Source of the DNA: Chryseobacterium sp. T16E-39
Lineage (GTDB): Bacteria; Bacteroidota; Bacteroidia; Flavobacteriales; Weeksellaceae
Assembly (NCBI RefSeq): GCF_002216065.1
Contig: NZ_CP022282.1
Span: 3,410,001-3,474,000, forward strand
DNA length: 64,000 nt
Reading direction: 5' to 3'
The notes beneath the pieces were generated by a model. The model did not search any database. It saw only the letters and a list, made by a program, of their open reading frames with translations, and was not told the origin of the DNA. Below are positions 15,977 through 23,253 of this stretch, one piece after another. Position 1 is the first letter of the stretch; each line of letters starts with the position of its first letter. The position numbers and the translations under genes are program-made.

Positions 15977-16357
15977 ATGGAAAATAGAAGTGAGTCTGTT
16001 CCTGCCTTTAGATTATTGAGTAATCCTGATGGAACGAGCAGATTTGAAAAAGGTAGACTACCCACTTTAAAATCAATGAATACAACTACTTTTTGGATAA
16101 GTACAATTACAGAAGAATGGGAAAAAAATACACATCCGGCTCCAAGGAGACAGTATGTGGTAACAGTAAAAGGAAATATTTTATTTAAAGTTAGTGATGG
16201 TTCAACATTTCTAATTGAACCAGGAATAATTTTAATAGCAGAGGATACTGATGGTGTTGGACATAGTTGGGAAATAATAGAAGGAGATCAGTGGGAGAGA
16301 CTTTATATTCCAATAGAAGAGGAAGCAGATGATTTTTTTATTCCTGAATATGAATAA
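15977..16357 (+). CDS. Cupin-like protein
   Basis: A 126-residue single-domain protein. The core pattern RRQYVVTVKGNILFKVSDGSTFLIEPGIILIAEDTDGVGHSWEII has the two beta-strand motifs of a cupin (PGxxxxxED..GxGH), with His at the metal-site position of the second motif. Similar small proteins are found as stand-alone genes with no assigned reaction. It lies 54 bp after the L,D-transpeptidase gene and ends in a strong terminator. Confidence 0.75.
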   Translation: MENRSESVPAFRLLSNPDGTSRFEKGRLPTLKSMNTTTFWISTITEEWEKNTHPAPRRQYVVTVKGNILFKVSDGSTFLIEPGIILIAEDTDGVGHSWEIIEGDQWERLYIPIEEEADDFFIPEYE

Positions 16358-16363
16358 AATGAG

Positions 16364-16392
16364 AAAGCAGTCAATTTTGACTGCTTTTTTTC
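16364..16392 (+). terminator. Rho-independent terminator
   Basis: AAAGCAGTCAA and TTGACTGCTTT form an 11-bp stem around TT, ending in a T-tract. It is 6 bp after the cupin gene stop. Confidence 0.92.
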
Positions 16393-16403
16393 TTTCCTTA
16401 ACA

Positions 16404-16460
16404 TTGTCATTCCGTAGGAATCTCAATGGTTTTATGAGCTGAATTCCTGCGGAATGAAAA
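16404..16460. repeat. REP/palindromic intergenic repeat, copy B
   Basis: TTGTCATTCCGTAGGAATC faces GATTCC-like GAATTCCTGCGGAATGA in inverted orientation. It shares the CATTCCGTAGGAATC core with the element at 11570-11667. It lies between the terminator and the convergent fabF gene. Confidence 0.6.
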
Positions 16461-16502
16461 ACTTAGCTATAGAGATTGATATCTCTTAATCATTATTCTG
16501 GA

Positions 16503-17744
16503 TCAGCTAAACTTTTTAAAGATCAATGTCGCATTATGCCCACCAAATCCAAACGCATTACTCAATGCATACGTGATATCCTTCTCCTTAGCTTCATTGA
16601 AAACGATATTAACATCTTTAGGAATATTCGGATCAATATTGTGTAAATTGATCGTTGGTGGAATAATTCCGTGTTGAATTGCTTTTATAGAAAGGATTGC
16701 CTCAGCTGCACCAGCTGCCCCTAATAAGTGTCCGGTCATGGATTTAGTTCCACTGATATCTAATTTTTTGCTTTCTTTAAAAAGACTGTTGATTGCTTTC
16801 AATTCAACGATGTCTCCCATAGGAGTTGAAGTAGCATGCGGATTAATATAATCGATGTCTTCTGTATTTACACCTGCTTCTTTAAGAGCGATTTGCATTG
16901 CTTTAATGGCACCAACACCATCTGGATGAGGCGCTGTCATATGATAAGCATCTGCCGTCATTGCGGCACCTACCAGTTCAGCATAAATAGTTGCTCCTCT
17001 GCTTACAGCGTGTTCATAATCTTCAAGAATCAAAGCACCTGCGCCTTCTCCGATCACAAATCCATCTCTGCTTTCGTCATATGGTCTACTTGCAGTGGTA
17101 AAATCATCATTTCTGGTAGACATTGCTTTCATACTGGAGAATCCTCCTACTGAAGCCGGAGTAATACCTGCTTCAGAACCACCGCTGATGATCACTTTAG
17201 CTTTACCCAAACGGATATAGTTAAACGCGTCCATCAAAGCTGTATTACCCGTTGCACACGCTGAAACTGTCGTATAGTTAATCCCCCGAAGTCCATATTT
17301 CATGGAAATCATTCCGGAAGCCATATTCGCAATAAATTTTGGAACAAAAAACGGATTGAACCGGGGAGTCCCGTCACCACCATAATATTCTGCTACTTCA
17401 TTTTCAAAAGTTAACATTCCGCCTTGTCCTGTTCCCCATATAACCCCTGTATCAAAAGGATCCATATTTTCAAAGTCTAACCCCGAATCCTGGATCGCTT
17501 CAGCAGATGCATATAGTGCGTACTGTGTGAAAAGGTCGCTCCTTTTTATTTCATTATGAGTTAAATGTGTTTTAGGATCAAAATCCTTTACTTCACATGC
17601 AAAGTGAACTTTAAATTTCTCTGCATCGAAATGTTTGATCAAAGCTGCTCCGCTTACTCCATTAATACTGTTTTTCCAGAAATCTTCGACATTGTTTCCT
17701 AAGGGTGTAACTGCACCCATTCCTGTTATGACAACTCTTTTCAT
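16503..17744 (-). CDS. fabF: Beta-ketoacyl-ACP synthase II (KAS II)
   Basis: A 413-residue condensing enzyme that extends acyl-ACP with malonyl-ACP. The Cys-His-His triad is complete: Cys in SACATGNTA (about 161-169), His in NPHATSTPMGD (about 300-310) and His in KSMTGHLLGAAGA (about 334-346). It is the last gene of a four-gene operon (tetR, thiolase, thioesterase, fabF), starting 2 bp after the thioesterase stop. That context suggests a regulated accessory role in lipid or fatty-acid-like metabolism rather than the main housekeeping copy, but this is inference. Confidence 0.95.
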   Translation of the reverse strand: MKRVVITGMGAVTPLGNNVEDFWKNSINGVSGAALIKHFDAEKFKVHFACEVKDFDPKTHLTHNEIKRSDLFTQYALYASAEAIQDSGLDFENMDPFDTGVIWGTGQGGMLTFENEVAEYYGGDGTPRFNPFFVPKFIANMASGMISMKYGLRGINYTTVSACATGNTALMDAFNYIRLGKAKVIISGGSEAGITPASVGGFSSMKAMSTRNDDFTTASRPYDESRDGFVIGEGAGALILEDYEHAVSRGATIYAELVGAAMTADAYHMTAPHPDGVGAIKAMQIALKEAGVNTEDIDYINPHATSTPMGDIVELKAINSLFKESKKLDISGTKSMTGHLLGAAGAAEAILSIKAIQHGIIPPTINLHNIDPNIPKDVNIVFNEAKEKDITYALSNAFGFGGHNATLIFKKFS

Positions 17745-17746
17745 AC

Positions 17747-18172
17747 CTAGTTATTGATTTTAAATAAATTAGAGGTTCCTCTGGCAATTAATCTTGTTTT
17801 ATCTGCGTTCCATATTTCGCATTGGGCATTTACAAATTGCTTTCCTCTTTTAATGATTTTAGTTTCGGCTACAATATTATCATTTTCTTTCGCAGTTGAA
17901 AAATAATCGATGACATTATTTATGGTTGTTATGAAAGATTTTTCATTTAATGAAAACATAGTAGCCCCAATAATGTCGTCCACAATAGCTGCTGTTACTC
18001 CACCATGGAGATTGCCAATAGGATTCAGCCATTCGGGCCGGACGGTATACCGGAATTCGAGATTTCCCTCTTCTACAGAAACAACGATCGGATTCAGCCA
18101 TTTCATAAAGGGTGAAGGGGACTGATCAAATTCTTTTCCAATAAACTGTTTTAACTGTTCTAATCGATCCAT
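17747..18172 (-). CDS. PaaI-type hotdog-fold thioesterase
   Basis: A 141-residue hotdog-fold protein. The active-site helix pattern NPIGNLHGGVTAAIVDDIIGA (about 51-71) is the PaaI/YdiI-type HGG motif followed by the acidic residue. It would hydrolyse an acyl- or aryl-CoA. It sits 10 bp after the thiolase stop and 2 bp before fabF, so translation is probably coupled. The substrate is not readable. Confidence 0.9.
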   Translation of the reverse strand: MDRLEQLKQFIGKEFDQSPSPFMKWLNPIVVSVEEGNLEFRYTVRPEWLNPIGNLHGGVTAAIVDDIIGATMFSLNEKSFITTINNVIDYFSTAKENDNIVAETKIIKRGKQFVNAQCEIWNADKTRLIARGTSNLFKINN

Positions 18173-18182
18173 ATTGTAATTC

Positions 18183-19451
18183 TTATTTTTCTAAAATCAT
18201 AGTAACACCCTGTCCTCTGGCGGCACAAATAGAAATAAAGCCCTTTCCGCTTCCTTTTTCATTCAGAAGCTTAGCAAGGGTAGCTATAATTCTGCCACCT
18301 GTTGCCGCAAATGGATGAGCTGCAGCAAGGCTTCCACCTTTTACGTTTAATTTATTTCTGTCTATTTTTCCCAATGCTTTTTCGAGCCCGAATTTTTTAG
18401 CAAGATCATCATTTTCCCAGATCTTAATGGTGGCTAAAACCTGTGCAGCAAATGCTTCATGGATTTCATAATAGTCAAAATCCTCAATTTTCATTCCTGC
18501 TTTTTTCAGCATTCGGTCAGCTGCAAAAACAGGGGCAAGAAGTAGATTTTGTTTGTTTTCAACATACTCTATTCCAGCTATTTCTGAAAAAGTGATATAA
18601 GCCAGGATCGGGAGGTTATTTGCCTTAGCCCATTCTTCACTAGCTAATAGAATAGCAGAGGCTCCATCTGTAAATGGAGTAGAGTTTCCTGCGGTCAGCG
18701 TTCCGTTTTGTTTATCAAATGCTGGTTTTAGTTGAGCTAATTTTTCCAGACTAGTATCAAGGCGTAAATTATTGTCTTTCTCCAAACCAAATGCAGGTGT
18801 GATCATATCATTAAAGAATCCTTCTTCATAAGCCTTTGCCATATTTTTATGACTTTTAAAAGCTAGCTCATCCTGATCTTCACGAGGGATCTGATAATAT
18901 TTCGCGGTAATTTCAGTATGCTCACCCATAACCAAACCAGTTTTAGGTTCTTGTCCTTTGTATGGAATAGGCATCCAGTCTTTCAAAGATGGACTTAAAA
19001 GATATTTTAATTTTCCAAAAGCTGATTTTTCTTTATTGGCTTTCAGAAGGGCTTTTCTCAATCTTGCAGAAGATTCAAAAGGAATATTGCTCATGGCTTC
19101 TACGCCACATGCAATCCCACTTTCTATTTGTCCCAGAGCGATTTTATTCCCAATATAGATAGCTGCTTCAATCCCGGTATCGCAGGCTTGTTGCAGGTCA
19201 CATGCCGGAGTTGCAGGATCTAGAGAGGTATTCATTACCGTTTCTCTGATGAGGTTGCTTTCGGATATGTGCTTAATAACAGCACCACCCGCTACTTCCC
19301 CAAGAAGTTTTCCCTTTAGATGGTAACGATCTATTAATCCGTTTAAAGCAGAAACAAGCAAATCCTGATTTCCTGCATCTGTGTAAGCGGTATTCATTCT
19401 GGCAAAAGGAATTCTGTTGTATCCTACGATGGCCACTTTTTTTGTTTCCAT
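18183..19451 (-). CDS. Thiolase (acetyl-CoA C-acyltransferase)
   Basis: A 422-residue thiolase. The nucleophile Cys lies in LQQACDTGIEAA (about residue 91), GVEAMSNIP follows, and the C-terminal catalytic motifs are HPFAATGGR and CAARGQG. The FadI-like length and the YEIHEAFAAQVLA motif suggest a degradative 3-ketoacyl-CoA thiolase. The ATG at 19451 was chosen (METKKVAIVGYNR); the longer frame to 19493 would run into the tetR gene. It is the second gene of the tetR operon. Confidence 0.93.
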   Translation of the reverse strand: METKKVAIVGYNRIPFARMNTAYTDAGNQDLLVSALNGLIDRYHLKGKLLGEVAGGAVIKHISESNLIRETVMNTSLDPATPACDLQQACDTGIEAAIYIGNKIALGQIESGIACGVEAMSNIPFESSARLRKALLKANKEKSAFGKLKYLLSPSLKDWMPIPYKGQEPKTGLVMGEHTEITAKYYQIPREDQDELAFKSHKNMAKAYEEGFFNDMITPAFGLEKDNNLRLDTSLEKLAQLKPAFDKQNGTLTAGNSTPFTDGASAILLASEEWAKANNLPILAYITFSEIAGIEYVENKQNLLLAPVFAADRMLKKAGMKIEDFDYYEIHEAFAAQVLATIKIWENDDLAKKFGLEKALGKIDRNKLNVKGGSLAAAHPFAATGGRIIATLAKLLNEKGSGKGFISICAARGQGVTMILEK

Positions 19452-19461
19452 ATGATAAAAT

Positions 19462-20067
19462 TTATGATGGAATAATGTTGAGTTCCTGATCAATGATTAA
19501 GAGTATTCTGTCCAAAGCAAGGTTCAGATAGCTTTCGTCACCTGTTGTTTTGGAAAGGAGAATTCCTCCTTCGGTAAGCATAATAAACAAGGAGGCTAAT
19601 TCATGAGCATTGGCTTCTCTATTTAATTCTCCATTTTGCTGGCCTTCCGTAATTACTGTTGAAATCTTTTTGATCCAGCCTTCAAAAGAGATCGTTACTT
19701 GTTTTTGTAGTATTGGAAAAGTATCATCCGCTTCAGTGGCTGCATTCATCAAAGGGCATCCTCCATTCAGGAATACTGCTTTCCAGCTTTTACGGTAAAA
19801 ATTGACAAAAGCTTTTAGTTTATCCAAAGCAGAAGGGAAGTTCTCTCCTAAAGATCTGGCCATGCTTTTACTCAATAACATGGAATTGTATTTATAAGCT
19901 TCAAGAGCCACTTCATCTTTGTTTTCAAAGTTACCGTAAATGCTTCCTTTTGTTAATCCTGTTGCTTCCGTAATGTCCGAAAGGGTTGTTGAGAGGTACC
20001 CTTTCTTATTAAATAAGGGGGCGGTGGTCTCAATGATAAACTGTTTGGTCTTTTCTGCTTTTGACAT
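19462..20067 (-). CDS. TetR/AcrR-family repressor
   Basis: A 201-residue regulator. The N-terminal HTH reads TTLSDITEATGLTKGSIYGNFENKDEV (about 29-55), and the C-terminal domain is a helical ligand pocket. The start at 20065-20067 (MSKAEKTKQ) was chosen because the upstream extension overlaps the promoter palindrome. It heads the operon with thiolase, thioesterase and fabF, so it likely controls them and itself in response to an acyl-CoA-like or related ligand. Confidence 0.92.
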   Translation of the reverse strand: MSKAEKTKQFIIETTAPLFNKKGYLSTTLSDITEATGLTKGSIYGNFENKDEVALEAYKYNSMLLSKSMARSLGENFPSALDKLKAFVNFYRKSWKAVFLNGGCPLMNAATEADDTFPILQKQVTISFEGWIKKISTVITEGQQNGELNREANAHELASLFIMLTEGGILLSKTTGDESYLNLALDRILLIIDQELNIIPS

Positions 20068-20084
20068 ACTCGTGAAATTATATG

Positions 20085-20117
20085 CAAATATACGAAAATA
20101 TACCAAATGGTATATTT
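20085..20117 (-). promoter_or_regulatory. tetR operon promoter with operator palindrome
   Basis: AAATATACC-AAAT-GGTATATTT (20096-20117) is a perfect 9-bp inverted repeat typical of TetR operators. The -7 box TATATTTG (20092-20085, minus strand) lies beside it. Binding there would block the promoter, so autorepression is likely. Confidence 0.75.
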
Positions 20118-20165
20118 AAGATAAAAGTTAAGTCCGGGCATGTTATGACCCAGACTTACTATAAT

Positions 20166-21146
20166 TTATTTAAACAGAGCTTCTTTTATAGTAGCAGCTG
20201 CATGAGTTATTGACTGTTGGATGGCCGGAATATGAGCCAATGGATTCAGCATTCCGTAATCATGGATAAATCCTTTATAAACAGCAAGTGTTGTAGGAAC
20301 ACCAGCTTCGTCCAGTTTTCTTCCGTACGCCACTCCCTCATCATGAAGAATATCATTTTCAGCCACATGAAGCAATGCAGGAGGTAATCCTTTTAATTCT
20401 TCAAGAGAAGCCTGATATGGGGAAGCGTATTTTTCTTTTCTTTTTTCAAGATCTGTGGTATAATTATCCCACATCCATTTCATTAATGGAGCGGTCAGGA
20501 ATCTTTCCTGTCCATATTTTTCATAAGATTCCCTGGAGAAATCAGAATCAGTAACAGGCCATAATAAGACTTGGTATTGAAGTTGAGGACCATTCTTATC
20601 TTTTGCCATCAATGAAACTACTGCAGCCATATTTCCACCTACGCTATTTCCGACAACGGCTAATTTTGAACCATTCACACCGATTTCTTTGCCATTTTCT
20701 GCTACCCACTTTGTAGCAGCGTATGCCTGATTAATCGCGGTAGGATACTGGGCTTCTGGTGATGGAGTATAGTCAGGAAATACTGCAACTGCGCAACTTT
20801 TTACAACTAAATCCCGTACGAGTCTTTTATGGGTAGGGAAATCCCCTAAAACCCATCCGCCGCCATGGAAAAACATAAAAACGGGAAGATTGTCTTCTGC
20901 TCCTTTAGGCTTTACAATGTGGATATTCAGTGAAATTCCATCTTGGGTGATCGTTCTTTCAGACTCTTCAATATCTGAATAATCAAAACTTACTGATTTT
21001 TGTGCTCCTACCAGAACCTGTCTTGCATCTTCGGGAGACATTTCTTCAATAGGCTTTCCGCCTCCACTGTTAAGATCTTTAAGGAATGCACGGATATCTT
21101 TTAAAATATGAGGATCGCTTTCAGCGGGTTGAATATTGTGTGACAT
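20166..21146 (-). CDS. Alpha/beta hydrolase, hormone-sensitive-lipase family
   Basis: A 326-residue esterase. The oxyanion motif FFHGGGWVLGD is at about 93-103, the nucleophile elbow GNSVGG at about 164-169, the acid in HVAENDILHDEG and the His in GFIHDYGML, so the triad is complete. No signal peptide is seen. It follows the OsmC gene with a 48-bp gap and probably shares its promoter. The substrate is unknown. Confidence 0.92.
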   Translation of the reverse strand: MSHNIQPAESDPHILKDIRAFLKDLNSGGGKPIEEMSPEDARQVLVGAQKSVSFDYSDIEESERTITQDGISLNIHIVKPKGAEDNLPVFMFFHGGGWVLGDFPTHKRLVRDLVVKSCAVAVFPDYTPSPEAQYPTAINQAYAATKWVAENGKEIGVNGSKLAVVGNSVGGNMAAVVSLMAKDKNGPQLQYQVLLWPVTDSDFSRESYEKYGQERFLTAPLMKWMWDNYTTDLEKRKEKYASPYQASLEELKGLPPALLHVAENDILHDEGVAYGRKLDEAGVPTTLAVYKGFIHDYGMLNPLAHIPAIQQSITHAAATIKEALFK

Positions 21147-21194
21147 AATAATTGGTTTTTAAGGTTGTTAATTGGTTATAATAGTAAGGTTGTT

Positions 21195-21611
21195 TTAAGC
21201 TAACGTTGCATTCAATGTAATTTCAAAGTTGAAAGCAGCACTTACAGGACATCCTTCTTCAGCTATTTTAGCATATTTTTGAAAATCCTCTTCTGAAAGG
21301 CCAGGAACTTTTGCTGTTAATGTCAATTCTGACTTTGTAATTTTTCCAATGCTTGGATCAAGAGTAATAACAGATGTTGTTTTTAGTTCTTCAGGGGTAA
21401 AACCAGCCTGAGATAATTCTGCACTCAGTTTCATGGTAAAACACCCCGCGTGAGCAGCAGCTAAAAGTTCCTCAGGGTTTGTTCCGACTCCGTCAGCAAA
21501 TCTGCTGTTGAAAGAATACTGAGTTTCATTTAATGTTGTGCTTTGAGTTGTTAAACTTCCTTTTCCTTCTTTGATGTTACCGTTCCAAACGGCTGTTGCG
21601 TTACGTTTCAT
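21195..21611 (-). CDS. OsmC-family peroxiredoxin
   Basis: A 138-residue OsmC-type organic hydroperoxide reductase. The two redox cysteines are in AAAHAGCFTMKLS (about residue 56) and EEGCPVSAAF (about residue 124). Length and motif order are those of OsmC rather than Ohr. It detoxifies organic hydroperoxides in the cytosol. It is first in a likely two-gene unit with the alpha/beta hydrolase. Confidence 0.94.
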   Translation of the reverse strand: MKRNATAVWNGNIKEGKGSLTTQSTTLNETQYSFNSRFADGVGTNPEELLAAAHAGCFTMKLSAELSQAGFTPEELKTTSVITLDPSIGKITKSELTLTAKVPGLSEEDFQKYAKIAEEGCPVSAAFNFEITLNATLA

Positions 21612-21655
21612 AATGTTTTGTTGTTTATTTAATATTTAATTGATTTTTGATATGA

Positions 21656-21663
21656 CAAAGGTA
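21656..21663 (-). promoter_or_regulatory. -7 box of the osmC unit
   Basis: TACCTTTG on the minus strand, 44 bp before the OsmC start. The 337-bp gap 21612-21948 holds this box and the araC-side promoter. Nothing else was recognised in it. Confidence 0.5.
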
Positions 21664-21915
21664 TGTTGTATCGTGGTTGATTTCAATAGATAAAAAGAGC
21701 TAAATATTGTACTTTTTTCCCTGCGTGTATTTTTCTTGGAAAATATCGAATCCAAAATTTTTGCATCAGGTCTTCAAAAATAAAACTTTGTGATAGCATC
21801 AATATACTTTAATTATAAAGGTACAAAAATCAATGATGGTGCTCCTATTAATTCTTCATATCATATATGTAACAATAAAAATGTATATATTTCCGATAAT
21901 TCTATTATCAATATT

Positions 21916-21923
21916 TACATTTG
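21916..21923 (+). promoter_or_regulatory. -7 box of the AraC-type regulator
   Basis: TACATTTG fits TAnnTTTG, 25 bp before the start codon at 21949. Confidence 0.5.
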
Positions 21924-21948
21924 AATTATAATTTCTGCTAAAAACAAT

Positions 21949-22827
21949 ATGAGTAGCTTAGAAAATATTTTGAGAGAAATAACCCCTTTGTCGCCAGAGG
22001 ATAGTTTTCTTGTATTTGACCGGATCAAAACATCCTTTGATTTCCCTTATCATTATCACCCGGAAATAGAAATTAATTTTATTTATAAAGGAAAAGGGTA
22101 CCGCAGGATGGTGGGGGATCATACAGGAGAAATCGGTGATATAGAATTGGTGCTGGTTGGACCTAATCTTCCACACTGCTGGGCGAACTACAGATGTAAG
22201 AATAAGAAAACCTATGAGATCGTAGTTCAATTCAATCAGGATTTTTTTAATCAGTCCATGATGCAGAAAAATATCCTGAAACCAATCAATAACCTGATCA
22301 AGGATTCTATCAGAGGAATCATGTTCTCAAAAGAAACTGCTGAAAAGCTGAAAGAATCATTTCTTAATTTATCAAAGATGAGTAGTTTTGAATCTTTCAT
22401 AGAGATCATGAAGATCCTTAATGAATTGGCAACAGCAGAGAACAAAACGCTTTTATCTTCTTACAGCATCGAGCTTGAAACATTTGTGGACAGTGATAAA
22501 ATGAAAATCATTCATGATTTTGTCCATAAAAATTTTGAAAATAAAATCACCTTAGAAGGAGCAGCCTCATTAGTCAATATGAGTAATGTAACATTCAACA
22601 GATTCATAAAGAAAAGAACGGGTAAAACCTTCGTCAATTACCTTAATGAAATAAGAATAAGTTATGCTGCACGATGGCTAATGGAAAAAAATCTTACCAT
22701 TTCTGAGATTGCTTTTGAAGCAGGCTTTAATAATATCGCGAATTTTAATAAGGTTTTCAAATCTATTAAAAAAACAACCCCTACAGAATTCAGGGAGCAG
22801 TTCAAAGGTGTAAAGAAAATAGAATGA
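21949..22827 (+). CDS. AraC-family regulator with N-terminal cupin
   Basis: A 292-residue protein. The N-terminal cupin-type sensing domain (FDFPYHYHPEIEINFIYKGKG, then LVLVGPNLPHCW) is followed by the two-HTH AraC domain (ITLEGAASLVNMSNVTFNRF and LTISEIAFEAGFNNIANFNKVF, ending TPTEFREQFK). This layout is typical of regulators of sugar use. It stands just before the SusC/SusD locus, 426 bp from it, and could regulate that locus, although a GntR gene is also present at its far end. Confidence 0.93.
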   Translation: MSSLENILREITPLSPEDSFLVFDRIKTSFDFPYHYHPEIEINFIYKGKGYRRMVGDHTGEIGDIELVLVGPNLPHCWANYRCKNKKTYEIVVQFNQDFFNQSMMQKNILKPINNLIKDSIRGIMFSKETAEKLKESFLNLSKMSSFESFIEIMKILNELATAENKTLLSSYSIELETFVDSDKMKIIHDFVHKNFENKITLEGAASLVNMSNVTFNRFIKKRTGKTFVNYLNEIRISYAARWLMEKNLTISEIAFEAGFNNIANFNKVFKSIKKTTPTEFREQFKGVKKIE

Positions 22828-23100
22828 TATTTTTGTTTTAAATGACTTTTACAATCTAGAGTCCGGATTTTGGTGTCCGGATTTTCTTTTTTGAACCCCA
22901 AATCAATAGAAATTGTGAAAAAAATTAAGCATAAGTCACTATTTGGCTATAAAAAACATCACAAATAACTCATGTTTCAAATTGTAAATAGTGCTGTAAA
23001 ATACTAGATTTCAGGGGTTAAAAAGGCTGTCTGGAAAACGTCAGAAAAAATAATATCGTTTTATGACAAAATAGTATTATATCTGATTGTGCACAAAAAT

Positions 23101-23108
23101 TAGATTTG
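23101..23108 (+). promoter_or_regulatory. Candidate -7 box of the susC operon
   Basis: TAGATTTG lies 145 bp before the susC start. No convincing -33 box was found. The 426-bp gap 22828-23253 also has a weak hairpin of two TCCGGA copies (22861-22880) with a following T-rich run, a possible terminator of the AraC gene. Nothing else was recognised there. Confidence 0.35.
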
Positions 23109-23253
23109 TCAATATGAATTAAATTTTAACGAAACTTTAATTGTTTGATGTTTATGATACATAAATGTTAAGCAAAATAAAGTGAACTTGCTTTATAATT
23201 AAAACAAGGTGTAAAGTACTGATTCTAAAAATTAAACACTATTTAATCTACCT

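Noticed and set aside
22857..22890. TCCGGAT direct repeat as a regulatory site
   Set aside because: TCCGGA is self-complementary, so the pair can form a short terminator-like stem; the evidence is too weak for a separate element.
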